A stretch of DNA of 8,084 bases, taken from contig CAMLJW010000231.1 in assembly GCA_946480485.1 (NCBI GenBank), forward strand, positions 1 to 8,084, in the 5' to 3' direction. This DNA comes from an uncultured Streptomyces sp. GTDB taxonomy: Bacteria; Actinomycetota; Actinomycetes; Streptomycetales; Streptomycetaceae. Of this stretch, positions 1 through 7,085 are shown one piece after another (the first letter of the stretch is position 1; every line of letters starts with the position of its first letter). Made by a program: the position numbers and the translations under genes. Under the pieces are notes generated by a model, which saw only the letters and a list, made by a program, of their open reading frames with translations, was not told the origin of the DNA and searched no databases.

Positions 1-741
1 CGGCGTCGCGCCCTCGACATCGCGAAGGACGATCACCTCCCGCAGGGCTGGCGGAACCCCAGGGCCCTGCTCACCGGCGCCGGCCTGCTCTCGGGGGTCC
101 TGCTGGCCACCGTCCTGGTCGTCAGCCTGTGGTCCGATGATGACGGCGCCACCTACTCCCCGGCCTCCCCCGGCGTGCCCAGCGTCATCAGCCCCGGTCC
201 CAGTGCCGGCGCCAGTCGGCAAGCCCCGCCGGTCGGGACGTCGTCTCCGCCCGCCGGACTCCCCAAGCTTCCCGGGCAGACCAGGCTGCGTAATCTCGCC
301 GCGGATCTCTGCCTCGACATCAAGGGCGGCAAGGCGAAGTCCGGTGCCGTGACCGAACTGGCGGTGTGCTCCTCAGCCGGGACCCAGGTGTGGTCCTACG
401 AGGAGGACGGACTGCTGCGCAGCATCGCGAACCCCGACCTGTGCCTGGACTCCCATGTCGACGCCGGTGTGGTCGTCCTTGGCAGTTGCGCGGCCAGCGG
501 TGCCAAGCGGGCCGATGACGTGCGCTACGACCTCACGGTGCGGGGCGAGTTGCTGCCGCGCTGGCGCGAGGGCCTCGCGGTCGCTCCCTCCTCCAAGGAC
601 CCGAACGCGGACGTCGTCGTCAAGATCCGAGACAGGTCCCCCGAGCAGCGCTGGCTGACCGACGCCTTTACGGCCAGCCCGGAATCCCTGTCGATCGCCG
701 GAACGGACGCGCCGTCCTCATGGACGGTCAGCGACAGCTGA
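1..741 (+). CDS. Membrane-anchored protein with ricin-B-like beta-trefoil domain (5' end outside window)
   Basis: The reading frame is open from the first base, so the N-terminus is missing; 246 codons remain before the TGA at 739-741. About 20 residues with mixed charge come first, then one hydrophobic helix (roughly bases 64-129: ALLTGAGLLSGVLLATVLVV). A Pro/Ser/Gly/Ala-rich linker follows to about base 265. The C-terminal ~150 residues form a ricin-type beta-trefoil: two LCLD motifs (about bases 310-321 and 439-450), a QVW (about 388-396) and a QRW (about 646-654) fit the repeated QxW fold, while the middle repeat has lost its QxW (DVRYD). Four Cys residues in the first two repeats could form disulfides. 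I infer a cytoplasmic N-terminus and an outer sugar-binding or structural domain. Streptomyces proteins of this plan often begin with an XRE-type HTH or a kinase, but that part is not visible. It converges on the minus-strand genes and need not belong to the export operon. Confidence 0.85.
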   Translation, partial: RRRALDIAKDDHLPQGWRNPRALLTGAGLLSGVLLATVLVVSLWSDDDGATYSPASPGVPSVISPGPSAGASRQAPPVGTSSPPAGLPKLPGQTRLRNLAADLCLDIKGGKAKSGAVTELAVCSSAGTQVWSYEEDGLLRSIANPDLCLDSHVDAGVVVLGSCAASGAKRADDVRYDLTVRGELLPRWREGLAVAPSSKDPNADVVVKIRDRSPEQRWLTDAFTASPESLSIAGTDAPSSWTVSDS

Positions 742-745
742 CGCC

Positions 746-772
746 GCTCGGGCGGTGACCGCCACGCCGAGC
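746..772. terminator. Hairpin just after the ricin-domain gene, probable terminator
   Basis: Outer arms GCTCGG (746-751) and CCGAGC (767-772) are exactly complementary. Inside them is a second short palindrome, GCGGT-G-ACCGC (752-762). It starts 4 nt after the stop codon at 741. There is no T-run, which is normal for terminators of high-GC actinomycetes. Because the nearest intact gene on the other strand also ends toward it, it could act in both directions. The call rests on inverted symmetry and position only. Confidence 0.5.
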
Positions 773-833
773 CCAGGCCTGTGGCCGGTGTGTCCGGACC
801 GTGCGTCGCCATCGGCGCGGGCGTCCCGCTCGA

Positions 834-1014
834 TCAGGGCGCCCACGCGGTGTCCTCGATGAGGCCCGCGGGACCGGACGTGGCAGGGGAGGCGTGCCCG
901 ACCCGGGCGAGGGTGAGGTCGAGTTTGGCGAGGAGGCGAGGCGGCGGAAGACGTGCTCGGGCCCGCACGACCGTCGAGGCCGAATCCGTACACGCGGGGA
1001 CACCCGACGAGCAT
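834..1014 (-). pseudogene. Possible decayed 3' end of a gene (frameshifted coding relic)
   Basis: This lies in the 308-base stretch 742-1049, which has no intact gene. Reading the minus strand, three successive segments in different frames look protein-like: codons 1014 to 961 (MLVGCPRVYGFGLDGRAG), codons 958 to 935 (EHVFRRLA), and codons 935 to 837 (LLAKLDLTLARVGHAS..., ending GLIEDTAWAP) followed by TGA at 834-836. In the last segment 30 of 33 sense codons end in G or C, the signature of real coding sequence in such genomes, although the frame is not open upstream of it. Joined by two single-base shifts they would read as one C-terminal domain. I do not recognise the family. It may be a relic or chance codon bias. 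The rest of the gap shows only the hairpin at 746-772 and the GTTGTCGT repeats. Confidence 0.3.
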
Positions 1015-1036
1015 GGACCGGGTGACCCCCGTGTCG

Positions 1037-1078
1037 GTTGTCGTTCGGTTCAGTTGTCGTGGACGGTTCCGTTGTCGT
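1037..1078. repeat. Three direct copies of GTTGTCGT across a stop codon
   Basis: The octamer GTTGTCGT occurs at 1037-1044, 1053-1060 and 1071-1078, i.e. with starts 16 and 18 bases apart. The two right-hand copies lie inside the 3' end of the minus-strand hypothetical gene and encode its repeated His-Asp-Asn. The leftmost copy is beyond the stop codon (1050-1052). This looks like local duplication at the gene's end; no function is evident. Confidence 0.5.
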
Positions 1079-1649
1079 GCGGCGTGTCTGTCGGTTCGTT
1101 GGGAGGCGTGTCCTCCGGTTCGTGAGCCGGGGCGTCGGGGCCCTGCGCGCGGACCCGTTGGACGTGCTCCAGGGAGTCCCGGAGTTCCGTGAGCCAGTCG
1201 TCCGCGTGGCGCCCGACGAGACGTACGCACCAGGCGAGCGCGTCGCTGCGGCTGCGGGCGACACCGGCGGCTACCAGAGTGTCCAGAACCTGCCGCTGGG
1301 GCTGCCGCAGCCGGGTCATGACGGGGGCGGCGACATGCGTGAACAGGGCGCGCTCGTCCCCGCACGCCACACCCCACGAGACCTTCTTGCGGAAGCGGTG
1401 CTCGGCCTCGCGGGCCACCGCGATCCGGTCGTCGCGGGTGCGCTCCCGGAACTCCTGGATACGGGACTGGACGGCCGCGTCCCGCTCGGCGTCCGAGGCT
1501 CCCTCGGTGAGCCGGGGCTCGGGTATGCGGCCGATGACGGTGATCTCCTCGCGGTCGACCCTCACCTCACTGAGGCTCTCGAAGAGATCGTCGGGCAGGC
1601 GGCCGGCGAACCAGCCGCGCAACTTCTCGTGCTGCTCAGCTGTAATCAT
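1050..1649 (-). CDS. Conserved-looking actinobacterial hypothetical protein, 199 aa
   Basis: The chosen ATG at 1647-1649 gives a protein starting MITAEQHEKLRGWFAGRLPD. The frame is open further upstream to a GTG at 1739, but that 30-residue extension is low in acidic residues and looks untranslated, and the family style favours the MIT start. No good ribosome site is seen in front of either. The N-terminal half is soluble, alternating acidic and aromatic residues with a short beta-like stretch (EVRVDREEITVIGRIPEP, about 28-45). A long charged helix follows (about 53-89). Residues 115-145 (RLRQPQRQVLDTLVAAGVARSRSDALAWCVRLV) resemble the helix-turn-helix half of a ribbon-helix-helix-like fold, but this is only a resemblance. 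The tail is Pro/Glu/Asp-rich with repeated HDN and is probably disordered. No signal peptide or membrane segment is present. I recall similar uncharacterised proteins in streptomycetes; the function is unknown. It lies downstream of the export operon on the same strand, 266 bases away, so co-transcription is possible but not indicated. Confidence 0.8.
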   Translation of the reverse strand: MITAEQHEKLRGWFAGRLPDDLFESLSEVRVDREEITVIGRIPEPRLTEGASDAERDAAVQSRIQEFRERTRDDRIAVAREAEHRFRKKVSWGVACGDERALFTHVAAPVMTRLRQPQRQVLDTLVAAGVARSRSDALAWCVRLVGRHADDWLTELRDSLEHVQRVRAQGPDAPAHEPEDTPPNEPTDTPHDNGTVHDN

Positions 1650-1666
1650 GTAATAACGTTCACTCG

Positions 1667-1709
1667 CTTGCGGACCCGGCGCAAGAGCCTGGCCTCCGCT
1701 CAAAGCGGA
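1667..1709. repeat. Two adjacent small hairpins between the export operon and the hypothetical gene
   Basis: Hairpin one has arms CTTGCG (1667-1672) and CGCAAG (1680-1685) with a 7-base loop. Hairpin two has arms TCCGCT (1695-1700) and AGCGGA (1704-1709) with a 3-base loop. They lie between the end of the ABC operon (1916) and the start of the hypothetical gene (1649), in sequence that is less GC-rich than the rest. They may terminate transcription of the operon or act in the leader of the next gene. Stems of 6 bp are modest, so neither role is certain. Confidence 0.35.
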
Positions 1710-1714
1710 ATGTT

Positions 1715-1906
1715 TCAGGCGTTTTGCCGAGCAGTGCACATATGGCCGGCTTGCCCCCGTCGGGGTGGCGGCCGCTCCGCCACATCGTCACGCTCCATGT
1801 CGTCGCCATCGCCGACCGCTGCTCCGCTGACGCGCAGAGCTGCACGTCGGCGCCCCTCAGCCAGAACCGCGCGTACCGACTCCATGTCGCGAACAAACCG
1901 ATCCAA
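1715..1906 (-). CDS. Doubtful 63-aa small ORF just downstream of the export operon
   Basis: A TTG at 1904-1906 begins 9 bases after the stop of the second ABC gene, with a weak ACGGG about 6 bases ahead; an ATG at 1883-1885 is an alternative start. The product would open with an amphipathic helix (MDRFVRDMESVRAVLAEGRR), continue Asp/Glu-rich and end Arg/Pro-rich with one Cys (GHMCTARQNA). Only about two thirds of its codons end in G/C, well below its neighbours, and a competing frame is open across it. It has no GG or GA cleavage site followed by a Cys/Ser/Thr-rich core, so it is not a convincing RiPP precursor. It may be noncoding. Confidence 0.25.
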   Translation of the reverse strand: MDRFVRDMESVRAVLAEGRRRAALRVSGAAVGDGDDMERDDVAERPPPRRGQAGHMCTARQNA

Positions 1907-1915
1907 CGGAACCCG

Positions 1916-4828
1916 TCACTGCATCTGCCGCCGCACCAACTCATGCAACCGCCCACCGGTGTCCGAGAGCAGCACGGCGGGCGGCCCCTGCTGCGCGACC
2001 CGGCCGTCCTCCATCACGATGACGCGGTCCGCGTCCATCACCGTCGACAGCCGGTGCGCGATCACCACCCGCGTGGCGTTGAGCGCGCGGGTACTTTCGA
2101 TCACCCTGCGCTGCGTCTCGTTGTCGAGGGCGCTGGTCGCCTCGTCGAAGAAGAGGATGCGCGGCCGGCGGATCAGCGCCTGAGCGATCATCAGCCGCTG
2201 GCGCTGGCCGCCCGAGACCGCGCCGCTGCCGGAGACGATCGTGTGCAGACCCATCGGCATGCGCTTGATGTCCTCGGCGAGCCCCGCCATCTCTGCGGCC
2301 GCCATCGCCTCCTCCGGCGTGTACGGCTCGGTGCCGCAGATACAGTCCAGGATCGAGCCGGTGAACGGCTGCGCGTGCTGGAGCACGACGCCGCACTGAC
2401 GGCGTACCGCAGACTGGTCCAGTGCCGCCAGGTCCTGGCGGTCGTACAGCACACTGCCCGACACCGGCTTGTCGAAGCCGATGAGCAACCGCAGCAGTGT
2501 GGACTTGCCGCACCCGCTCGGCCCCACGATCGCCACGAACTCGCCCGGCCGCACCGTGAAGGACACGTCGTCGAGGACGAGCGGTCCGTCGTCGGTGTAC
2601 CGGAAGGACAGCTTCTGCGCCTCGATGGCGCCGGCCAGCATGGCGGGACGGGTGCTCGCCACGCGCACTTCGGGCGTGGCGTCGAGGACGGGCCTGATCT
2701 CCTCGAACAGCGGCAGGGCGGCGACGGCCGAGACGAACGAACCGGTCAGCTGTGTCACCGAGGTCAGCAGCATGGTCATCGAGGTATTGAACGTAAGGAA
2801 GGCACCGGCCGACATCGATCCGCGTGCCGGTCCCGCCAGCAGCATGAACATGATCAGCGAGCAGAGCGGCAGGTACACCGCGCCCAGCACCGTGGTGAAG
2901 TTCTTGATGCGCCCCACGCTCCGCTGCAGCTCACGGCTGCGGGCGAACTCGCCGGCCCATGCCGCGTACGCGTAGTTCTCCGCCGCGGCGACCCGCAGCT
3001 TGGGCAGACCCCGGAGGGTCTGGAACGCCTGGTTGTTGAGCTTGTTGCTGAGCACGACCAGCCGGCGTTGCCAGCGCACCTGCCACAGGCCGAGCCCGAG
3101 GAACACCGTGGCGATCACCACGAGCATACCGATCGCGGCGAGGGCCATCGGAACGCTGTACCAGAACAGCAGGGCGAGGTTCATCGCGCCGACCGTGCCC
3201 GCCTGGACGACCACCGGGCCGACGCCCGCCATCAGGCGGCGGATGGAGCTGATGCCCATGGCGGCGCTGGCCAGTTCGCCCGTCGAGCGCGAGGTGAAGA
3301 ACGTGGTGGGCAGCCGCAACAGCCGGTCCCAGACGGCGGGTTGCAGCGTGGCCTCGATACGGCCCTCCATCCGCAGGATGGTGAGGTTCTGCATCAGCAT
3401 GAAGGCCGCCGACACCACACTGGCGATCATGATCGCCAGAGAGACCTGGACGATCAGGTTCTCCTGGGCCTTCGGTACGTAGTCGCCCAGTACCTTCCCG
3501 GTGGCGATCGGCACCAGTGCGCCGAGCGCCACCGTGACCAGCCCGCTGATCGCGAGATTGCGCAGGTCGTCGCCGGTGCCCTGGATGCTGAACCGCAGCA
3601 GCCGCAGCGGGCTCAGCCGGCGCTCGGGCAGCGGCCGGTAGAACATGACGGCGCGCGGCTCGAAATCCGCCGCGTTGGTCTTCTCGACCGGTGTCTCACG
3701 ACCGCTCGACGGGTGCACGGCCATGTATCCGCCGCGCCGCCACAGCAGCGCGACCGGGGCGCCCGACGCGGCACGGTGGCCGACGAGCGGGCCGATGTTG
3801 TCGCGCCACCAGCGTCCGTCAAGGCGTACGGCACGCACGCGGACCCGGGACGCGAGCGCGATCCGCTCGACGGGGTCGAGACGGTCGCTCTCCGCGCCGT
3901 CCTGCGTAGGGTCCGCGAGCGCGATCCCGGCCGCACGGGCGACGAGCTTGCAGACGGCGTACGTGGCGTCGGCGTCCGCCGCGGTCGAACCCGACGCCGA
4001 GCGCTGGGAGATGGAGGCGAGCAGGGTCCGGTCGGCCTGCGCGCGGACCGCCTCACCGGCCTTGATGCCCGCGGCCGTACGGTGTTCGTGGCTGAGCTCC
4101 AGCTGCTCGATCCAGCGGTCCAGCGTGGCGAGCAGGCGGTACTGCTGGTCGACCATGGCCTGCCATATCGCCGGGTCCACCAGCAGATCGGCGGCGGCCT
4201 CGGCACCGTACACGGAGCCGTACCGCACACTGCCCGGCGGCACCTGCATCCACAGGACGTCGTCATCGGTCAGGGCCGCGCCCCGCTCGGTCGCCAGCGG
4301 CGCCTCGAGCAGGAGGGCCAGGCCGCGGCCGACGCCGAGCGAGAGCGCGTACTCCAGCGGGCTCGTGGCCGGCGGCACGTACTGGGGGTTGCCGTACGCG
4401 TCGTACGTCCATGTCTCGGTCTGCGGGGGCTGGTACAGCTCGCGCATCTCTATGCGGCGCAGCACGCACTCGCGCAGCGGCCTGCCGACCAGCGTGTGCT
4501 GCGGGCCCGCGACCGGACCGAGCAACAGCGTGCCCGCTTCGAGGCGGCCGAGGTGGTGCCAGTGGCCGTCCTGGACCGCGTCGACCGCGAACAGGTCCAT
4601 GGCGCCGGAGGCGACGAGCCACAGCACGTACGGGCCTTCGAGGTCCAGCCGGGTGAGGCCGGAGCCGTCGACCGGGGTGCCCATGCCGCCGAGTGCGGCG
4701 AGCACGTAGTCGCCCTCGGTGACGGGCTGTTGAGGCTGTTGATTCTGCCGGCTCTGTGTGTGCTGTGTGTGCTGTGAGTGCGGGGAGTGCTGTGGGTGTT
4801 GCTGGTGCTGTGGGGGCAAGGACGTCAT
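1916..4828 (-). CDS. NHLM-type RiPP export ABC transporter, permease/ATPase with long N-terminal region, 970 aa
   Basis: The ATG at 4826-4828 follows the previous gene's TGA after one base, so translation is probably coupled. Residues 1-35 are a His/Gln/Pro-rich tail with His at 8, 11, 14, 17, 20 and 23. Residues ~40-130 look like a small beta-barrel of the cyclic-nucleotide-binding/cupin sort, and ~150-400 is a further soluble region without recognised motifs. The exporter membrane domain spans ~415-705, with six probable helices. The nucleotide-binding domain (~735-965) has every motif: Walker A GPSGCGKST (769-777), Q-loop Gln817, signature SGGQRQRL (872-879), Walker B ILFFDEA (891-897) and switch His925. 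There is no C39 peptidase; the long N-terminal region stands in its place. In the known family this protein is the non-peptidase ABC partner in NHLM bacteriocin systems. I infer a heterodimer with the upstream peptidase-ABC protein, both ATP sites being usable by motif content. The cargo is not in the window. Confidence 0.92.
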   Translation of the reverse strand: MTSLPPQHQQHPQHSPHSQHTQHTQSRQNQQPQQPVTEGDYVLAALGGMGTPVDGSGLTRLDLEGPYVLWLVASGAMDLFAVDAVQDGHWHHLGRLEAGTLLLGPVAGPQHTLVGRPLRECVLRRIEMRELYQPPQTETWTYDAYGNPQYVPPATSPLEYALSLGVGRGLALLLEAPLATERGAALTDDDVLWMQVPPGSVRYGSVYGAEAAADLLVDPAIWQAMVDQQYRLLATLDRWIEQLELSHEHRTAAGIKAGEAVRAQADRTLLASISQRSASGSTAADADATYAVCKLVARAAGIALADPTQDGAESDRLDPVERIALASRVRVRAVRLDGRWWRDNIGPLVGHRAASGAPVALLWRRGGYMAVHPSSGRETPVEKTNAADFEPRAVMFYRPLPERRLSPLRLLRFSIQGTGDDLRNLAISGLVTVALGALVPIATGKVLGDYVPKAQENLIVQVSLAIMIASVVSAAFMLMQNLTILRMEGRIEATLQPAVWDRLLRLPTTFFTSRSTGELASAAMGISSIRRLMAGVGPVVVQAGTVGAMNLALLFWYSVPMALAAIGMLVVIATVFLGLGLWQVRWQRRLVVLSNKLNNQAFQTLRGLPKLRVAAAENYAYAAWAGEFARSRELQRSVGRIKNFTTVLGAVYLPLCSLIMFMLLAGPARGSMSAGAFLTFNTSMTMLLTSVTQLTGSFVSAVAALPLFEEIRPVLDATPEVRVASTRPAMLAGAIEAQKLSFRYTDDGPLVLDDVSFTVRPGEFVAIVGPSGCGKSTLLRLLIGFDKPVSGSVLYDRQDLAALDQSAVRRQCGVVLQHAQPFTGSILDCICGTEPYTPEEAMAAAEMAGLAEDIKRMPMGLHTIVSGSGAVSGGQRQRLMIAQALIRRPRILFFDEATSALDNETQRRVIESTRALNATRVVIAHRLSTVMDADRVIVMEDGRVAQQGPPAVLLSDTGGRLHELVRRQMQ
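4754..4807 (-). repeat. Six-unit 9-bp tandem repeat encoding His-x-Gln/Pro
   Basis: Codons for residues 8-25 of the second ABC protein form six 9-base units, each beginning CAC: HQQ, HPQ, HSP, HSQ, HTQ, HTQ. The last two units are identical (CACACACAG). The array lies inside the gene, near its 5' end. Such an array can gain or lose units by replication slippage without shifting the frame. Confidence 0.8.
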
Positions 4829-4829
4829 C

Positions 4830-7085
4830 TCATCGCTCTCTGACCAGCTCGGCGTACGGGCCGCCGGCCGCCACCAGGGCGTCGTGACGCCCGCGTTCCA
4901 CGATCGTGCCGTGGTGCAGGACCACGATCTCGTCGCTGTCGCGCACGGTGCTCAGCCGGTGTGCAATCACCACGCAGGCGCAGCCGCGTTTGCGTAGGTT
5001 GTCCATCACGAGCTGCTCGGTCTCCGCGTCCAGGGCGCTCGTCACCTCGTCGAGGACGAGGATGCTGGGCCTGCGCGCCAACGCCCGTGCGATCTCCAGG
5101 CGTTGGCGCTGGCCGCCGGAGAAGTTGCGTCCGTCCTGCTCGACCTTGCTGTGGATGCCACCGGGGCGGCGCATGACGACGTCGTACACCGCCGCGTCCT
5201 CCAGGGCCGAGACCACGGCCTCGTCCGGGACCGACGGGTCCCACAGCGCGATGTTGTCGCGGACCGTGCCCTCGAAGAGGAAGACGTCCTGGTCGACGAA
5301 GGAGACGGAGGCCGCGAGCGCACCGCGCGGGATGTCCTCCAGACGCTGCCCGTCGATCCGGATCACGCCCTCCCAGGGAGCGTACAGCCCCGAAATCAGC
5401 CTGGAAACCGTCGACTTGCCGCTGCCGGAACCGCCGACCAGCGCCACCTGCCGCCCCGGCCCGACCGTCACTGAGAAGCCGGAAAGCAGCGGTTTGTCGA
5501 GCGGGCTGTAGCCGAACGTGATGTTCTCCAGCTCCACATGACCGCGCAGCCGGCGGGTGCTGTCGCTCGCGCCGCGGCGTGAGTAGAGCGGGTCCGCCGC
5601 GAAGTTCTCGACGTCCTTGAGGCGGGCCACGTCGGCCGCGAAGTCCTGGATGCGGCCCGCGACGCCGTTGAGCCGGGTGATCGGCGCCGTGAAGCGGGTC
5701 ACCAGCGCCTGGAACGCGACGAGCAGCCCGACCGAGATGTGGCCCTCCACGGCCCGCATGCCGCCGATCCAAAGGATCAGCGCGCTGTTGAGCGTCGCCA
5801 GCGTCGGCGCGACCACGCCCAGCCAGGCGCTCGGCACCCCGAGCCGCTGCTGTTCCTCCAGCGTGGTGGCGTGCTGGCCGGCCCACTTGCGGAAGTAGCC
5901 GTCCTCCCCGCCGGTCGCCTTCATCGTCTCGATCAACTGCAGCCCGGTGTACGCCGTGTTGGTCAGCCGTGCGCTGTCCGCGCGCAGCTTCGCCGTACGG
6001 GTCGCACGGAGCTTCACCACGACCCGCATCGCCACCACGTTCAACAGCGCCACCCCGATCCCCACGGCGGTGAGTTGCGGGTCGTATGTGTAGAGCAGGA
6101 CCGCGTACAGCACCACCACGACCGCGTCCACGCCGGCCGCCGCGAGGTCGCGGGCCAGGGTCTCGGCCACGGCGTCGTTGGACTGGAGCCGCTGCACCAG
6201 GTCGGCCGGGCTGCGCTGGGCGAAGAAGGTGACCGGCAGCCGCAGCAGATGCCGCAGGAACTTCGCGCTGCTGAGCGTGGACGAGACGAGCCGGCCGCGC
6301 AGCAGGTTCGCCTGCTGCAACCAGGTCAGCACCACCGTGAGCAGCACCGTCGCGCCCATCGAAGCGAAGAGCACACCGAGCAGCGAGGTCTGTCCGCCGA
6401 TCAGGAACATGTCGATGTACGTCCGGCTGAGCGCGGGCACCGCCGCCCCGACCGCCACCAGCAACAGGCTCGCCAGGACCGCGGCCGGCATGGTGCCCGA
6501 GGTGCCGCGCAGCCGGGCCGGCATGGCGCCCAGGACGCCGGGTGTGCGGCCGCCCTTCTCGAAGTCGGGGCCAGGCTCCAGGACGAGGACGACACCGGTG
6601 AAGCTGGTGTCGAAGTCCTCCATGGGGATGAAACGTCGGCCCTTGCCGGGGTCGTTGATGTGCACCCCGCGCCGGCCGAAGCGGCGCCCCATGCCGTCGT
6701 AGACGACGTAGTGGTTGAACTCCCAGAACAGGATCGCCGGGGAGCGCACCTCGGCGAGGGCCGCCGTGTCCATCTGCATGCCCTTGGCGGTGAAACCATA
6801 ACTGCGGGCCGCCTTCAGCAGATTGCTGGCCCGTGAGCCGTCGCGCGAGACACCGCAGGCGATGCGCAGCTCTTCCAGGGGGATGTGTCGCCCGTAGTGG
6901 CCGAGGACCATGGCGAGCGAGGCGGCGCCGCACTCCACGGCCTCCATCTGGAGGACGGTGGGGGTGCGGACGGTCTTGCGGCGGATCCGGGGAACGGCGC
7001 GCTTCGGTGGCGCGGCACGGCGTCTGCCTCGTACGGGCGGCGGCAGTTCGGAACCCGTGGTACCGGTCTTCTGGGGTGCGGTCAT
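4830..7085 (-). CDS. NHLM-type RiPP exporter: C39 peptidase / permease / ATPase fusion, 751 aa
   Basis: The enzyme is expected to cleave leader peptides at a double-glycine-type site on the cytoplasmic side and drive export by ATP hydrolysis. The ATG at 7083-7085 overlaps the stop of the upstream secretion gene by ATGA; a TTG four codons earlier is less likely. A basic tail (1-42, Arg/Lys/Pro-rich) precedes a C39 domain (~43-170) with an intact site: Gln46 (oxyanion), Cys52 in QMEAVECGAASLAMV, His125 in NHYVVYDG and Asp145 in NDPGKG. The exporter membrane domain is ~195-485 with six likely helices, and the ATPase ~515-750 has Walker A GGSGSGKST (551-559), Gln599, signature SGGQRQRL (656-663), Walker B ILVLDE (675-680) and His709. 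Length and order fit the peptidase/ATP-binding protein of NHLM bacteriocin systems. This and the following ABC gene probably form one transporter. The substrate, likely a NHLP- or Nif11-type precursor, is not visible. Confidence 0.94.
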   Translation of the reverse strand: MTAPQKTGTTGSELPPPVRGRRRAAPPKRAVPRIRRKTVRTPTVLQMEAVECGAASLAMVLGHYGRHIPLEELRIACGVSRDGSRASNLLKAARSYGFTAKGMQMDTAALAEVRSPAILFWEFNHYVVYDGMGRRFGRRGVHINDPGKGRRFIPMEDFDTSFTGVVLVLEPGPDFEKGGRTPGVLGAMPARLRGTSGTMPAAVLASLLLVAVGAAVPALSRTYIDMFLIGGQTSLLGVLFASMGATVLLTVVLTWLQQANLLRGRLVSSTLSSAKFLRHLLRLPVTFFAQRSPADLVQRLQSNDAVAETLARDLAAAGVDAVVVVLYAVLLYTYDPQLTAVGIGVALLNVVAMRVVVKLRATRTAKLRADSARLTNTAYTGLQLIETMKATGGEDGYFRKWAGQHATTLEEQQRLGVPSAWLGVVAPTLATLNSALILWIGGMRAVEGHISVGLLVAFQALVTRFTAPITRLNGVAGRIQDFAADVARLKDVENFAADPLYSRRGASDSTRRLRGHVELENITFGYSPLDKPLLSGFSVTVGPGRQVALVGGSGSGKSTVSRLISGLYAPWEGVIRIDGQRLEDIPRGALAASVSFVDQDVFLFEGTVRDNIALWDPSVPDEAVVSALEDAAVYDVVMRRPGGIHSKVEQDGRNFSGGQRQRLEIARALARRPSILVLDEVTSALDAETEQLVMDNLRKRGCACVVIAHRLSTVRDSDEIVVLHHGTIVERGRHDALVAAGGPYAELVRER

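Noticed and set aside
781..1125. Plus-strand frame of 114 codons in the gap after the ricin-domain gene
   Set aside because: No ribosome site or recognisable motif, and it runs antisense into the 3' end of the hypothetical gene.
718..1377. Minus-strand frame of 219 codons across the gap and the hypothetical gene
   Set aside because: It overlaps the convincing gene at 1050-1649 in the wrong frame and reads as Arg/Pro-rich noise; only the short segments listed as a relic look protein-like.
1724..4777. Plus-strand open frame of 1017 codons opposite the second ABC gene
   Set aside because: Its product is His/Arg/Gln-rich without domain motifs, and the minus strand encodes a complete ABC transporter over the same bases. 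It is an antisense shadow created by high GC.
5739..6836. Plus-strand open frame of 365 codons opposite the C39-ABC gene
   Set aside because: Low-complexity Arg/His/Gln composition and no motif; shadow of the coding strand.
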